64,000 bases of DNA from UBA3478 sp965662045 (lineage in GTDB: Bacteria > Bacteroidota > Bacteroidia > Flavobacteriales > Flavobacteriaceae): NCBI GenBank assembly GCA_965662045.1, contig CBFIGE010000001.1, positions 186,001 to 250,000 of the forward strand. Reading direction: 5' to 3'. Under the pieces are notes generated by a model. That model was not told the origin of the DNA. It made no database searches and saw nothing but the letters and a program-made list of their open reading frames with translations. Positions 42,692-51,763 of the stretch are shown one piece after another (position 1 is the stretch's first letter; each line of letters starts with the position of its first letter). The position numbers and the translations under genes were made by a program.

Positions 42692-43451
42692 TTTCAAAAG
42701 AATCGGCATCGTTTAAAAAGCCTAATTCACTCCTAATTTGATCGAGGTAAGTTTTGTCTATATCAACAGTACAACTTATTTGGTCTTGATTTAAAAAAGA
42801 GAGTTGAGTGCCCAATGGATCATAAACCGCTGAAGAGCCATTGTATTCCCATCCATTTTTATCAGTCCCTATTCTATTAACTCCGATTACATAGCACATA
42901 TTCTCAATCGCTCTAGCCTTGAGCAAATCATTCCAGGCTGAGATTCGATAAATTGGCCAATTAGCCATATATATTAAGAGGTCGTAAAATGGCTTTTTAT
43001 TTCTTGACCAAACCGGAAAACGCAAATCATAGCAAATCATGGGGCATACTATAAAATCCTTAGCTTTTTCTTGGATTCGCTTTTCACCATTTTGATAGAC
43101 TTTTTCTTCACTTGATAAGCTAAAACCATGTCTTTTATTGTAGTAATTATAGCTTCCGTCTGCATGAACAACAAATGCTCTATTTGACCAAAGTTGTCCG
43201 TCAAAAAAGGCTGTGCTTGCTACCAGGGTAATTTTAAAATTTGCTGCCATTCTCTGCATCCATTGCAATGTAATGGATCCAACATTGCGTTCTAACTGTT
43301 CTGGCTTCATCGTAAACCCGGTAGAAAACATCTCAGGTAATACCACTAATTCTACATCATTAACTAAATGTTGTAATTCATGCTCAAAACTTTTAAAATT
43401 GGCTTGGGGATTATGCCAATGCAATTCATTTTGAATGGCAGCAATTTTCAT
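42681..43451 (-). CDS. Omega-amidase/nitrilase-family carbon-nitrogen hydrolase
   Basis: 256 residues. The nitrilase triad is complete: Glu40 (VVLPEMFSTGF), Lys106 (YNKRHGF) and Cys140 (PMICYDLRFP). The MFSTGF and WPIYRI(S)AW segments match YafV/Nit2-type omega-amidases, which hydrolyse alpha-ketoglutaramate and related omega-amides. No signal peptide, so cytoplasmic. It starts 6 bases after the DUF5689 gene ends and so appears to be the third gene of that operon, although a functional link is not evident. Confidence 0.9.
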   Translation of the reverse strand: MKIAAIQNELHWHNPQANFKSFEHELQHLVNDVELVVLPEMFSTGFTMKPEQLERNVGSITLQWMQRMAANFKITLVASTAFFDGQLWSNRAFVVHADGSYNYYNKRHGFSLSSEEKVYQNGEKRIQEKAKDFIVCPMICYDLRFPVWSRNKKPFYDLLIYMANWPIYRISAWNDLLKARAIENMCYVIGVNRIGTDKNGWEYNGSSAVYDPLGTQLSFLNQDQISCTVDIDKTYLDQIRSELGFLNDADSFEINF

Positions 43452-43457
43452 ATTTCA

Positions 43458-44822
43458 CTAATTTATTCTAATTCCTGGAGTAAAATCTTCAGGTGCATTT
43501 TTAATTTTTAATTCAGTTCCATTTCCTCCACTGTCATTACTAATCTCCCATTGCTCAAAATCAAAAATATCAGTTCCTTCTTTAATATGTGATTTTCTTT
43601 GGGCTCTTCCATCTTCAAATTCATGATCAGTTCCACTACCATCTTCTCCTATTCGACCAAAAATATCAATAACTTTTCCATCAGAGTTAACAAGGACTAA
43701 GTTATCATCACCATTCGAATTAGCTACACTTGAACCCTTTGCCTCTGCATCGGGAATTATACCATATACGAGTTCAAACTGTTGCGCATCTGCTGCTATA
43801 ATAAAAGTAGAATTTGATTTTATAGTATAAGAACTCAAGTCAAAACGACTACTTACCGTTGTATCTGCATTTGTATATCGCTGCATTTCCCATCCCTGTA
43901 GTAAAATATCATTTTCATCAGCATTATACAACTCAATAAATCGAGCTTTAATATTGTTGTCTGGATCTGCAATTTCACTTATAAAAACACTTTTGGTTAG
44001 GTTTCTATCGGGACAGAGATCTTCAGTTAATTTTAAGTCTTCTATAGAATTTAATTCAATATTCCACTCCCCATTTTTAGCATAAATTATTCCTGTGATT
44101 TGAACCTGTGATTCTGGAATCAGATAATCATAATATTCTTCATAGCCACTCAAGACAAGTCTCAATTGATTGCCATTACAGTCCTGCAGTAAACGCTTAG
44201 AATCTTCTCTAAACTCTCCTAAAATTTTGCCAAATTCATTGGAAGCAAAAGACAAAGCCGTAAAACGTTGTAATGTATAATTATGAGTTTCACTTAGTGT
44301 CTCCAATTTTATTGGAGTAGGTTCAATCGGTTCTGATAAATCACATGATCTAATCAAATGCTCTTTTAATACAACTGACGGTATTTTAGCCAAAACTGGG
44401 TTGTCATACAAAATATGATATAAACCGGCTGTAATCATTCCTTGCTTCATTTGAAAACTTAACCCCTTTAAATTTAAAAATACACGCTGTTGAAATGGAT
44501 AATAAAAGTGTGAATTAGTCATCTCAGATTTCAATAAAATTCCCCTTGGGGCATTATCGATATTTTGAATGAGAATTTGCTGGTAATTCGCACCTTCCTT
44601 ATCAGAACTAATAACTACACCCTCAAGCCAAATATCATCTTCAATTTGAATTATTTGACCCTCTGGATATATCTCCAGAATCTTGACAAGATCATTCCAT
44701 GACTGGGTTTCAACAAGAGCATCTTCGCATTCCTCATCTGGCACTATACCTACATAATCATGCCAACATCCAGTCAATAAAATTCCCGCGCCTAACAAGG
44801 CGTAAACACATTTTAACTTCAT
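43458..44822 (-). CDS. DUF5689 lipoprotein with lamin-tail domain
   Basis: 454-residue lipoprotein (LLTGC lipobox, Cys19). The N-terminal half (about 30-280) is the Bacteroidota DUF5689 domain, probably an OB-like beta fold, with DIWLEGVVISSDKEGANYQQILIQN. Residues about 285-410 are a lamin-tail (LTD) Ig-like domain: SEIADPDNNIKARFIELYNA, ILLQGWEMQRYTN, FIIAADAQ. LTD domains are found fused to or beside secreted nucleases. It lies between the TonB-type barrel (15-base gap) and the omega-amidase, and across from the secreted nuclease. Likely surface lipoprotein partner of the barrel. Confidence 0.88.
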   Translation of the reverse strand: MKLKCVYALLGAGILLTGCWHDYVGIVPDEECEDALVETQSWNDLVKILEIYPEGQIIQIEDDIWLEGVVISSDKEGANYQQILIQNIDNAPRGILLKSEMTNSHFYYPFQQRVFLNLKGLSFQMKQGMITAGLYHILYDNPVLAKIPSVVLKEHLIRSCDLSEPIEPTPIKLETLSETHNYTLQRFTALSFASNEFGKILGEFREDSKRLLQDCNGNQLRLVLSGYEEYYDYLIPESQVQITGIIYAKNGEWNIELNSIEDLKLTEDLCPDRNLTKSVFISEIADPDNNIKARFIELYNADENDILLQGWEMQRYTNADTTVSSRFDLSSYTIKSNSTFIIAADAQQFELVYGIIPDAEAKGSSVANSNGDDNLVLVNSDGKVIDIFGRIGEDGSGTDHEFEDGRAQRKSHIKEGTDIFDFEQWEISNDSGGNGTELKIKNAPEDFTPGIRIN

Positions 44823-44837
44823 ATATAAAAGATTTAA

Positions 44838-47255
44838 TTAGAAACGATACGAAAGATTAACAAAATAATTTCTTCCCATGGCATACCAGTATTTAGGACC
44901 AAATATTGGCGTAGTCCGCACTTGATCTTTAAGGTATTCTGTAGGATTCCCTAGCCTTGATCCTTCAAAACCAGAAATCGGTTGAATCCTATTCAACACA
45001 TTTGAGATGCTCGAAAAAAGCAAGAGGTACCCTTCTTTAATTCTCCAAGATTTGCCACACAATAAATTCAAATAATTATTCTCAGGAATATATTTAGGCT
45101 GTAGACTATTCAATTGCTCACCCAGCATTGTCTTTAACTCGCTAAAAAATTGTTCAGTACGGTGATACCAGGCAAAATCTATTGGGTATTTGGAAATGAA
45201 ATTATAACTCGCTGCCGCGAACAGGTAATTGTTTGTGCGCATATTTAAACCCACAGACAATGCTCGAGAAGGATGATTAGGTAAAGGTGCTTTACGTATA
45301 GCATTAGGTTCAAACACTAATCCTCGAAAATCATTTTGATTTTCGAATTGCATCAAATCGTCTGAATAAAAATCAAGGTAATCCGCTTTTAAATAATATC
45401 CTCTAAAAAATGCACAGGCCAGAGACAGACTCCATGTGGTATCTAGCTGAAAATCCATCCCTAAATCAAGACCCTTAGTATTTACGCTTATTCCTTGAAC
45501 AATTTGATGCGTAAAATCTGCAAAATTTGCATGTTCAAGATAAAAACGATCTCTTTCATTTTGATCTGTCAAATGATAATGATATAAATTTGAGTTTAAC
45601 TTAAAGCTAGAGGAGTGAAAACTATACTTAAATTCAAAGGCATTTCTTTTTTCATTTTTTAGATTTAAGAAAATAGCATTTTCACGTATATTCAAATATT
45701 GTTCTTGAGGACTCTTGATACGCTCGCCCAAAGCGTAGTTCAAATCAAAATAATGTTTCCCTTCAATTTGATATTCGAGCCCAACTTTAAAATTATATGC
45801 ATTAAAAGATTTTTCTAAGTCTGCTCCTAAACTGTTATTTGGATAGCGTCCGTTTTGGAATTTTCCATCTCTTTGGTATGAGTTCACCTTGTAACTTAAT
45901 GCCGTATAAGCTTTAAAATTATTGTGTTTTTTCCTAACAATGAAGTTGATTTCTCTTTCTTTAGTGTTGAGGTCAACATTGTAATTAATACGCTCATTCA
46001 GCTTCCTAGGAGAAGAGTCTAAAACATTGTTTTGTGTTTGGCTAAATGAATCAAAATCCACATAATAAGGAGACCCCAATAAATCTTTTACCCGAGCAAA
46101 AAGGGAATAATTTTCTCGCTGTTGAGCCACGTACAAGTCAAAATTAAGACTGGAAGTAAAGTTCTTTTTTAGATGAAAAAATACATTAGTACCTAATCTT
46201 ATTTCGACATCTTCTAAGAAAGTATAGGGGGTAAAACCCACTTCTTCTTGGGAATTAGCTAGAAATAAATCTGCCCAATTGATCTGAGGGTTTTCTTTTT
46301 GAATCAAATGCGTTTTAAACAATCCGACCCATGAACTATTTGAATTTGACAAAGAATAACTGGGCAAGTATTTATAATATGTGGGTAAGGGATTTGATGC
46401 CTTTTGGTGTGACAATCTACTTTTAGCGTGAATACTTTTTATTAAATCAGCTCCAAAGTTCATTTGGAAATTACTTTTGTGATAACTCCAGTTCAGTTGT
46501 GCTAAATTATTTCTTTGATGTTTGATTCGTGTATTTCGATTTGAATTATTGAATACTCCCCAGTAGGGATTGTACCTAGGTCCATACAAATCAAATACTT
46601 CTTTAGTGATGAAATTCATTGTAGCCCTTTGAGTCTCAACACCGCTGTATCCCACATAAAATTGATGTGATTTTTTTCGCCATGTATATGCAGCAAAAAT
46701 ACTTTTTGATAAATAAGGGCTAGCCTCGTAATACCCTTCTTTAGCCCCTCTTAGACTTGTGGCCAAAGTGAAGGCATTTTTCGTTGCAATTTTATTGAAA
46801 TAATACTGAATTCTATAACGATATGATCTATTTGAACTGCTTAGAGTTAATCGGTTACCTTGACGAAGTTCAAATGGATTTGTTATAAAAGTTTGAATGT
46901 TTCCAAGTCTTCCTATTGCATATTCATATGGCTTTATTCCTTCTATTTGTGTATTGTTACGCAGTACTTCATTTAAACCAGACCACATATTCCAATCATG
47001 TGTGTCGTCGAGCAATCTATTAATCTCAGAGCCATTGAACATTAATTGTGATTCTCTTTTATTTAAGTTTCGTGTGTTGTACCATACATGACTCCAATCA
47101 AAAGAAGCTGTTCGCAAAAACGTAGGCATTCTGCTTTGTAAGGCTAATGGCAATTCCTCGGTATTCAAATAGGAGTTCCACAGTGTATTGGCAAAATCTT
47201 GAGCTGAAATACTCAAGTAAAAAGATATCAAAGCAGAAAACATTAGTTTTTTCAT
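44838..47255 (-). CDS. TonB-dependent receptor-like outer-membrane barrel, short N-terminus
   Basis: 805 residues. Signal peptide (MKKLMFSALISFYLSISAQ), then a reduced N-terminal part without the carboxypeptidase-like domain and without an obvious TonB box. A plug-like region is seen at about 60-125 (LMFNGSEINRLLDDTHDW, NVQ-type IQTFITNPFELRQG), then a long aromatic-rich barrel ending VNLSYRF with the terminal Phe used for outer-membrane insertion. In operon with the DUF5689/LTD lipoprotein and divergent from a secreted EEP nuclease. I infer import of nuclease products; the substrate is unproven. Promoter TAGGTTTG at 47273-47280. Confidence 0.82.
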   Translation of the reverse strand: MKKLMFSALISFYLSISAQDFANTLWNSYLNTEELPLALQSRMPTFLRTASFDWSHVWYNTRNLNKRESQLMFNGSEINRLLDDTHDWNMWSGLNEVLRNNTQIEGIKPYEYAIGRLGNIQTFITNPFELRQGNRLTLSSSNRSYRYRIQYYFNKIATKNAFTLATSLRGAKEGYYEASPYLSKSIFAAYTWRKKSHQFYVGYSGVETQRATMNFITKEVFDLYGPRYNPYWGVFNNSNRNTRIKHQRNNLAQLNWSYHKSNFQMNFGADLIKSIHAKSRLSHQKASNPLPTYYKYLPSYSLSNSNSSWVGLFKTHLIQKENPQINWADLFLANSQEEVGFTPYTFLEDVEIRLGTNVFFHLKKNFTSSLNFDLYVAQQRENYSLFARVKDLLGSPYYVDFDSFSQTQNNVLDSSPRKLNERINYNVDLNTKEREINFIVRKKHNNFKAYTALSYKVNSYQRDGKFQNGRYPNNSLGADLEKSFNAYNFKVGLEYQIEGKHYFDLNYALGERIKSPQEQYLNIRENAIFLNLKNEKRNAFEFKYSFHSSSFKLNSNLYHYHLTDQNERDRFYLEHANFADFTHQIVQGISVNTKGLDLGMDFQLDTTWSLSLACAFFRGYYLKADYLDFYSDDLMQFENQNDFRGLVFEPNAIRKAPLPNHPSRALSVGLNMRTNNYLFAAASYNFISKYPIDFAWYHRTEQFFSELKTMLGEQLNSLQPKYIPENNYLNLLCGKSWRIKEGYLLLFSSISNVLNRIQPISGFEGSRLGNPTEYLKDQVRTTPIFGPKYWYAMGRNYFVNLSYRF

Positions 47256-47272
47256 CAATCAATTAATTTGAG

Positions 47273-47280
47273 CAAACCTA
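47273..47280 (-). promoter_or_regulatory. Promoter -7 element of the barrel-lipoprotein operon
   Basis: Minus-strand TAGGTTTG, full match to TAnnTTTG, 17 bases upstream of the ATG at 47255. Confidence 0.6.
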
Positions 47281-47296
47281 TGTGGACACAACGCAA

Positions 47297-47304
47297 TACA
47301 CTTG
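47297..47304 (+). promoter_or_regulatory. Possible promoter -7 element of the EEP nuclease gene
   Basis: TACACTTG, one mismatch from TAnnTTTG, 25 bases upstream of the nuclease ATG and inside the same short divergent region as the barrel promoter. Confidence 0.35.
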
Positions 47305-47329
47305 CATTCAACTTGACTACAATTGCAAA

Positions 47330-48358
47330 ATGGTAAAAAGATTATATGTGTTCTTGTGTATTAGTATTCTGAGCACAAGGACGATTGGGCAAGTAAATTC
47401 GAGAGTTGTTTTTTACAATTGTGAGAACCTCTTTGATATTTATGACGACCCCTTGACCAAAGACGACGAAAGAACTCCTCAAGGAAAGTTTAAATGGACA
47501 AAAGAAAAGTATCATTCTAAACTCGATCAAATTGCAGATGTATTTAAGGCTATGACATTACCACACAATAATTGGCCTAGTGTTATCGGTTTATGCGAGG
47601 TTGAGAATGCGCAAGTTCTTAGCGATTTACAAAACAAACTTCTTCAATTAGGAATGAAGTACAACATAATTCACCAAGACAGTCCAGATCAAAGAGGAAT
47701 TGACGTAGCTCTTTTATATCGTCCCAACATTTACAATTTACTCCATTATGAATACCATAATTTATACTTAAGTAATCGTGAAAATGAACCAAAATTTACT
47801 AGAGATCAACTTGTTGTGAGTGGTTTTATGAATGGCCATCTATTACATATTATCGTGGTGCATTGGCCATCTCGAAGTGGTGGACAAAGCAGGTCTAATC
47901 CATTCCGAATCAAAGCTGCTTATAAAAGTCGGTCTCTAGTTGATTCACTCTTATCCTTAGATGAAACTAATCAAATTATGGTTATGGGAGATTTCAATGA
48001 TGACCCAGTGAATTATTCGATAGAAGTGCTTGAAAATGGGAAAAAACAAGGAGATACATTGCGCAATCCCATGCGAATATTATATAAGAAAGGAATAGGA
48101 AGCATCGCTCACCAAGACCGCTGGCATCTTTTTGATCAGATATTATTCACCGCAAATTTTCTGACTTCAAAAAAATTACAGTTGAAGAAAATAGGCGTTT
48201 TTAACCCCTCTTTTATGACCCAGCAAATAGGAACATATAAAGGTTACCCCTTACGTTCCTTTTCAGGAACTTCATATACGAATGGGTACAGTGATCATTA
48301 TCCTGTATACATGGATTTAACCGAGCCATTGGCTCCAAGGAATCCTGCTCAATATTAA
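47330..48358 (+). CDS. Secreted endonuclease/exonuclease/phosphatase-family nuclease
   Basis: 342 residues, signal peptide (MVKRLYVFLCISILSTRTIGQ). The EEP (DNase I-like) metal and catalytic residues are in place: Asn30 (FYNCENLFD), Glu90 (GLCEVEN), RGIDVALLYR, VVHWPSRSGG, MGDFNDDP and the final SDHYPV. The HWPSR(R/S)GG motif is typical of extracellular bacterial nucleases of this family. Expected to cut extracellular DNA or RNA, or to act as a phosphodiesterase. Start at ATG 47330 because it gives the signal peptide. Shares a 74-base divergent region with the barrel-DUF5689 operon. 3' end overlaps the next minus gene by 42 bases. Confidence 0.9.
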   Translation: MVKRLYVFLCISILSTRTIGQVNSRVVFYNCENLFDIYDDPLTKDDERTPQGKFKWTKEKYHSKLDQIADVFKAMTLPHNNWPSVIGLCEVENAQVLSDLQNKLLQLGMKYNIIHQDSPDQRGIDVALLYRPNIYNLLHYEYHNLYLSNRENEPKFTRDQLVVSGFMNGHLLHIIVVHWPSRSGGQSRSNPFRIKAAYKSRSLVDSLLSLDETNQIMVMGDFNDDPVNYSIEVLENGKKQGDTLRNPMRILYKKGIGSIAHQDRWHLFDQILFTANFLTSKKLQLKKIGVFNPSFMTQQIGTYKGYPLRSFSGTSYTNGYSDHYPVYMDLTEPLAPRNPAQY

Positions 48359-48760
48359 AAGAAGTCCTAAACCGTAATAAAGCGAAATTGTTTTAAACTT
48401 AGCCTCGGCAGTTTCTTTACGCTTGTGTTTTGACCATCCAATAGTAATTAAGACTATCGCGATAATATTAGTAGTAGGATGTTCTAGGGCCAAAAGACGG
48501 GCTGCTGAGTTTAAATTTCCAATACCAATAGAGGTTATGGCATTAAGACCATTTGATGAGATGAAATACACAATCAAACCAAGTAATAATTGAATGTGCG
48601 AAAGAATAAGAGCAAACAAACTAATTCTTAAGTCTTTACTCATTTCAAACTCTTCTCTCTTAGAAAGCCAACCTGAAATTGCATTTAAAAACGCCAAAAT
48701 GAGGACGATAAGAACAATATAAGCTAGGACAGAGTGTACCGAAGTGAGAATATTTTGCAT
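48317..48760 (-). CDS. Four-helix membrane protein, unknown
   Basis: 147 residues with four predicted membrane helices and His residues near helix ends (TSVHSVLAY, LSHIQLLLG, ALEHPTTN), a pattern that hints at haem or metal ligands; homologues are sometimes called cytochrome b-like without proof. It starts 5 bases after pgi ends, so it belongs to the DUF3108-M23-pgi operon. Its end overlaps the convergent nuclease gene by 42 bases. No function assigned. Confidence 0.8.
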   Translation of the reverse strand: MQNILTSVHSVLAYIVLIVLILAFLNAISGWLSKREEFEMSKDLRISLFALILSHIQLLLGLIVYFISSNGLNAITSIGIGNLNSAARLLALEHPTTNIIAIVLITIGWSKHKRKETAEAKFKTISLYYGLGLLLILSRIPWSQWLG

Positions 48761-48765
48761 GATGT

Positions 48766-50406
48766 TTAACTATTTTGTTTGTAGTAAGATAATAATTCTT
48801 TCGTTGAAGGGTCGTGAGATGCCTCTTTTTTAGTGTTCCATTCATCTAAAATTGTCTTTGCCAACTGCTTCCCCAATTCTACTCCCCATTGATCATAACT
48901 GAAAATATTCCATATAACTCCTTGAACGAAAATCTTATGCTCGTATGCGGCAATAAGAGCGCCTAAATTATAAGGAGTAAGTCTATCAATCAATAAAGTC
49001 GTCGTTGGATTATCTCCTTTAAATACTTTGTGTGGTAATAGTGCCTTGATTTCTTGTGGTGATTTCCCTTCAGAAATAAGTTCGTTTTTAACTTGTTCAG
49101 CCCCTTTTCCATTTAATAAAGCTTCTGTTTGAGCAAAGAAATTTGACATCAATTTATCGTGATGTGACCGATCACCATATAATGAATTTTTGAAACCTAT
49201 GAAATCTACAGGAATTAACTTTGTCCCTTGGTGGATTAATTGAAAAAAGGCATGTTGGGCATTAGTCCCAGGCTCACCCCATACAATATTGCCTGTTTGG
49301 TAGGTCACCTCACTGCCTTCTCGGTCAACTCCCTTTCCATTACTCTCCATGATGGCTTGTTGAAGATAGGCGGGAAATCGCTGTAAATATTGAGTATAAG
49401 GTATTAAAGCCTCAGTTTCAGCTTCCAAAAAATTATTATACCACACACTCAAGAGAGCCATTCGAGTTGGGATATTTGATGCTAATGGAGCTTCATAAAA
49501 ATGCTCATCCATTCCTTGAGCCCCGTTCAATAATTCTTCAAAGTAATCATATCCAATTGCCAATGCAATGGATAATCCAACTGAACTCCAAAGTGAGAAT
49601 CTTCCTCCAACCCAGTTCCACATAGTAAAAACATTCTTTTGATCAATTCCAAATTCATCAATCATTTTTAAATTCGTGGAAACCGCTGCAAAATGATTGG
49701 CTACCCATTTTTCCTCCGCAAAATTTAAAAACCATTTTTTCGCTGTAGTCGCATTGGCTAAAGTTTCTTGAGTAGTGAATGACTTTGAAACAATTACAAA
49801 AAGAGTCGTTTCAGGATTTAAATCTTTTAGCACTTCATTGATGTGGTCTCCGTCGACATTGCTTACAAAATGAACTTTTAAATTGTTTTTGTAATAGGCT
49901 AATGCATCTACTACCATCACAGGACCGAGGTCTGAACCTCCAATACCAATATTGACCACATCTGTTATTGATTTTCCAGTAAACCCTTTGTGAGATCCGT
50001 CTATAACTGCAGTCGAAAAACGCCTCATTTGAGCTTTCACCGCTTTAATGTCTGCCTCTATAGCAGTTCCTTCTACTTCTACTGAGGTCTTATGTGCTCT
50101 TAAGGCGGTATGCAAAACTGCCCTACCCTCTGTTTCGTTAATCGTAGCTCCGTTGAAGTAAGCCTTCTTCGCTTCTTCTAACTTACATTCATCTGCCAAA
50201 GAATAAAGCGCATCCCAAGCAGATTGGTCAATTTTATTTTTTGAAAAGTCAATCAAAAACTCCTCCCACTTTAGGGTATGAGATGAAACGCGATCGGGGT
50301 CGGTTTCAAAAAGAGATAAGATAGATTGCGCTTTTAGATGTTCACTAATGTTTTGAAGTGATTCCCAACTTTTGGTTTTGCTAGGATTGATTTTGTTGAG
50401 TGTCAT
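48766..50406 (-). CDS. pgi: Glucose-6-phosphate isomerase
   Basis: 546 residues. Interconverts glucose-6-P and fructose-6-P. Signature segments: NIGIGGSDLGPVMV, FVIVSKSFTTQETLANA, NWVGGRFSLWSSVGLSIAL, GEPGTNAQHAFFQLIHQGTKLIP, and FDQWGVELGKQLA near the C-terminus with the catalytic Lys region. Its start overlaps the M23 peptidase end by 26 bases and so depends on reading within that gene; the start at 50406 matches flavobacterial homologues (LNKINPSKTKSW). Confidence 0.98.
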   Translation of the reverse strand: MTLNKINPSKTKSWESLQNISEHLKAQSILSLFETDPDRVSSHTLKWEEFLIDFSKNKIDQSAWDALYSLADECKLEEAKKAYFNGATINETEGRAVLHTALRAHKTSVEVEGTAIEADIKAVKAQMRRFSTAVIDGSHKGFTGKSITDVVNIGIGGSDLGPVMVVDALAYYKNNLKVHFVSNVDGDHINEVLKDLNPETTLFVIVSKSFTTQETLANATTAKKWFLNFAEEKWVANHFAAVSTNLKMIDEFGIDQKNVFTMWNWVGGRFSLWSSVGLSIALAIGYDYFEELLNGAQGMDEHFYEAPLASNIPTRMALLSVWYNNFLEAETEALIPYTQYLQRFPAYLQQAIMESNGKGVDREGSEVTYQTGNIVWGEPGTNAQHAFFQLIHQGTKLIPVDFIGFKNSLYGDRSHHDKLMSNFFAQTEALLNGKGAEQVKNELISEGKSPQEIKALLPHKVFKGDNPTTTLLIDRLTPYNLGALIAAYEHKIFVQGVIWNIFSYDQWGVELGKQLAKTILDEWNTKKEASHDPSTKELLSYYKQNS

Positions 50407-51733
50407 TTGTTGTTTCGGGAGTTATATAAGATAATCTTGAGGCATCAAAATTGAGGCGCTCAAAATCATAATCAATACAATTGAGTTGATCTAAAGGTGA
50501 CTGCACATAATTGAAAAAAGCATTGGCATAAGACTTGTCGATTGGAGCAGCTGCAGGTAATTTTTGCCTCAAAGGGTCAACCTGTCTACCGTTTTTCCAA
50601 AAGCGATAACACACGTGTGGACCACTTGTATTACCAGTCATTCCAATCCAGCCAATTACTTGACCCTGTCTTACCTTCTGCCCTCGCTTTACATTAAGTC
50701 TTCTCATGTGAAGATATTGAGTAGAATAGGTAGAATTATGCTTGATTTTTGCATATATACCATTTCCACCTTTTCTTCTAGCCTCGGTAACAACACCATC
50801 TGCTGTTGCAATGATGGGTGTACCAATTGGGGCCGCATAATCCGTTCCTTTATGTGGTCTTATTCTATTACCGTAATAGGCGATTCTTCGCTTCAAATTA
50901 TAGCGTGAAGAAATTCGATAAGAGGCAAATTTCAAAGGAGCTTTGAGAAAGGTTCTTCTCAAGTTATTTCCTTTTTCATCGAAATAATCAATTTGACCGC
51001 TGACGGTATCAACCTTTGCAGCAAATGCATAATAGGGGGCTCCCTTGTGTTCAAAATAAGCCGCAGTAATATCATCAATTCCTATGTAAGAACCGTCTTC
51101 TAAATAGCGTTCGCGCACGATAGCTTTAAATTTATCCCCCTCGAAAAGTCTAAAAAAGTCAATATTCCAGGCGTAGATGTCTGAAAGTGAAAGACTGAGG
51201 TTTTGATCGATTCCTAACTTATCTAGCGTCATGTAAAGTGAACTTTCGATTTCCCCCGAGTATTCTTTTTCAACTAGGAAATAAGAACGTTGATTTCTAC
51301 TCACCTCAACGGAGTCTCTAAAATCCACAAGCGTGTAATTTAACTTGTCATTTTCATAAATAAAGACTTGAGCTTTATTAAGACTATCTTTCGATTTAAG
51401 TATACGATAAGGTCTGCCTCTCCTAATTCTTCTCAGATCAAAAACAGTTCTATAAGAGCGAGTAGCTTGAATTACTTTTTGGTAATCAGCCTTTTGCTTA
51501 TTCATTAATTCTCCAAAAGTGTCTCCGGAACGAATAGTGTCCAATACAAGGTCGTAATCACACATATTGATACCATATTCAATTTCCACGGAGGTGTTAG
51601 GCGTTTCATAGCTCCAATCGATGCTGTCTTCGTTTTCTTTATCCCCAGAAAATCCACAAGCCTGCAGTATAAGGCAAATAGTAATGACAAAGAATTTTGA
51701 AAATCTTTTTGTAGTTTGCTGCCGCTCGATCAT
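50381..51733 (-). CDS. M23-family peptidoglycan endopeptidase, lipoprotein
   Basis: 450 residues. Lipobox LQAC (Cys26). The N-terminal half (about 45-290) resembles the OapA/LysM-like and linker domains of MepM/ShyA-type enzymes, with LDTIRSGDTFGELMNKQKAD. The C-terminal LytM domain is complete: HKGTDYAAPIGTPI (His and Asp ligands) and HMRRLNVKRGQKVRQGQVIGWIG...SGPHVCYRFW. Cuts peptide cross-links in cell-wall growth. Between DUF3108 (30-base gap) and pgi (26-base overlap). Confidence 0.92.
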   Translation of the reverse strand: MIERQQTTKRFSKFFVITICLILQACGFSGDKENEDSIDWSYETPNTSVEIEYGINMCDYDLVLDTIRSGDTFGELMNKQKADYQKVIQATRSYRTVFDLRRIRRGRPYRILKSKDSLNKAQVFIYENDKLNYTLVDFRDSVEVSRNQRSYFLVEKEYSGEIESSLYMTLDKLGIDQNLSLSLSDIYAWNIDFFRLFEGDKFKAIVRERYLEDGSYIGIDDITAAYFEHKGAPYYAFAAKVDTVSGQIDYFDEKGNNLRRTFLKAPLKFASYRISSRYNLKRRIAYYGNRIRPHKGTDYAAPIGTPIIATADGVVTEARRKGGNGIYAKIKHNSTYSTQYLHMRRLNVKRGQKVRQGQVIGWIGMTGNTSGPHVCYRFWKNGRQVDPLRQKLPAAAPIDKSYANAFFNYVQSPLDQLNCIDYDFERLNFDASRLSYITPETTNDTQQNQS

Positions 51734-51763
51734 GGCACGAATTTCAGTAAAAAACCCGACATT

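Noticed and set aside
44838..47255. SusC/SusD pair formed with the 43458-44822 lipoprotein
   Set aside because: The lipoprotein has DUF5689 and lamin-tail features and no SusD-type TPR helices, and the barrel lacks the SusC N-terminal domain.
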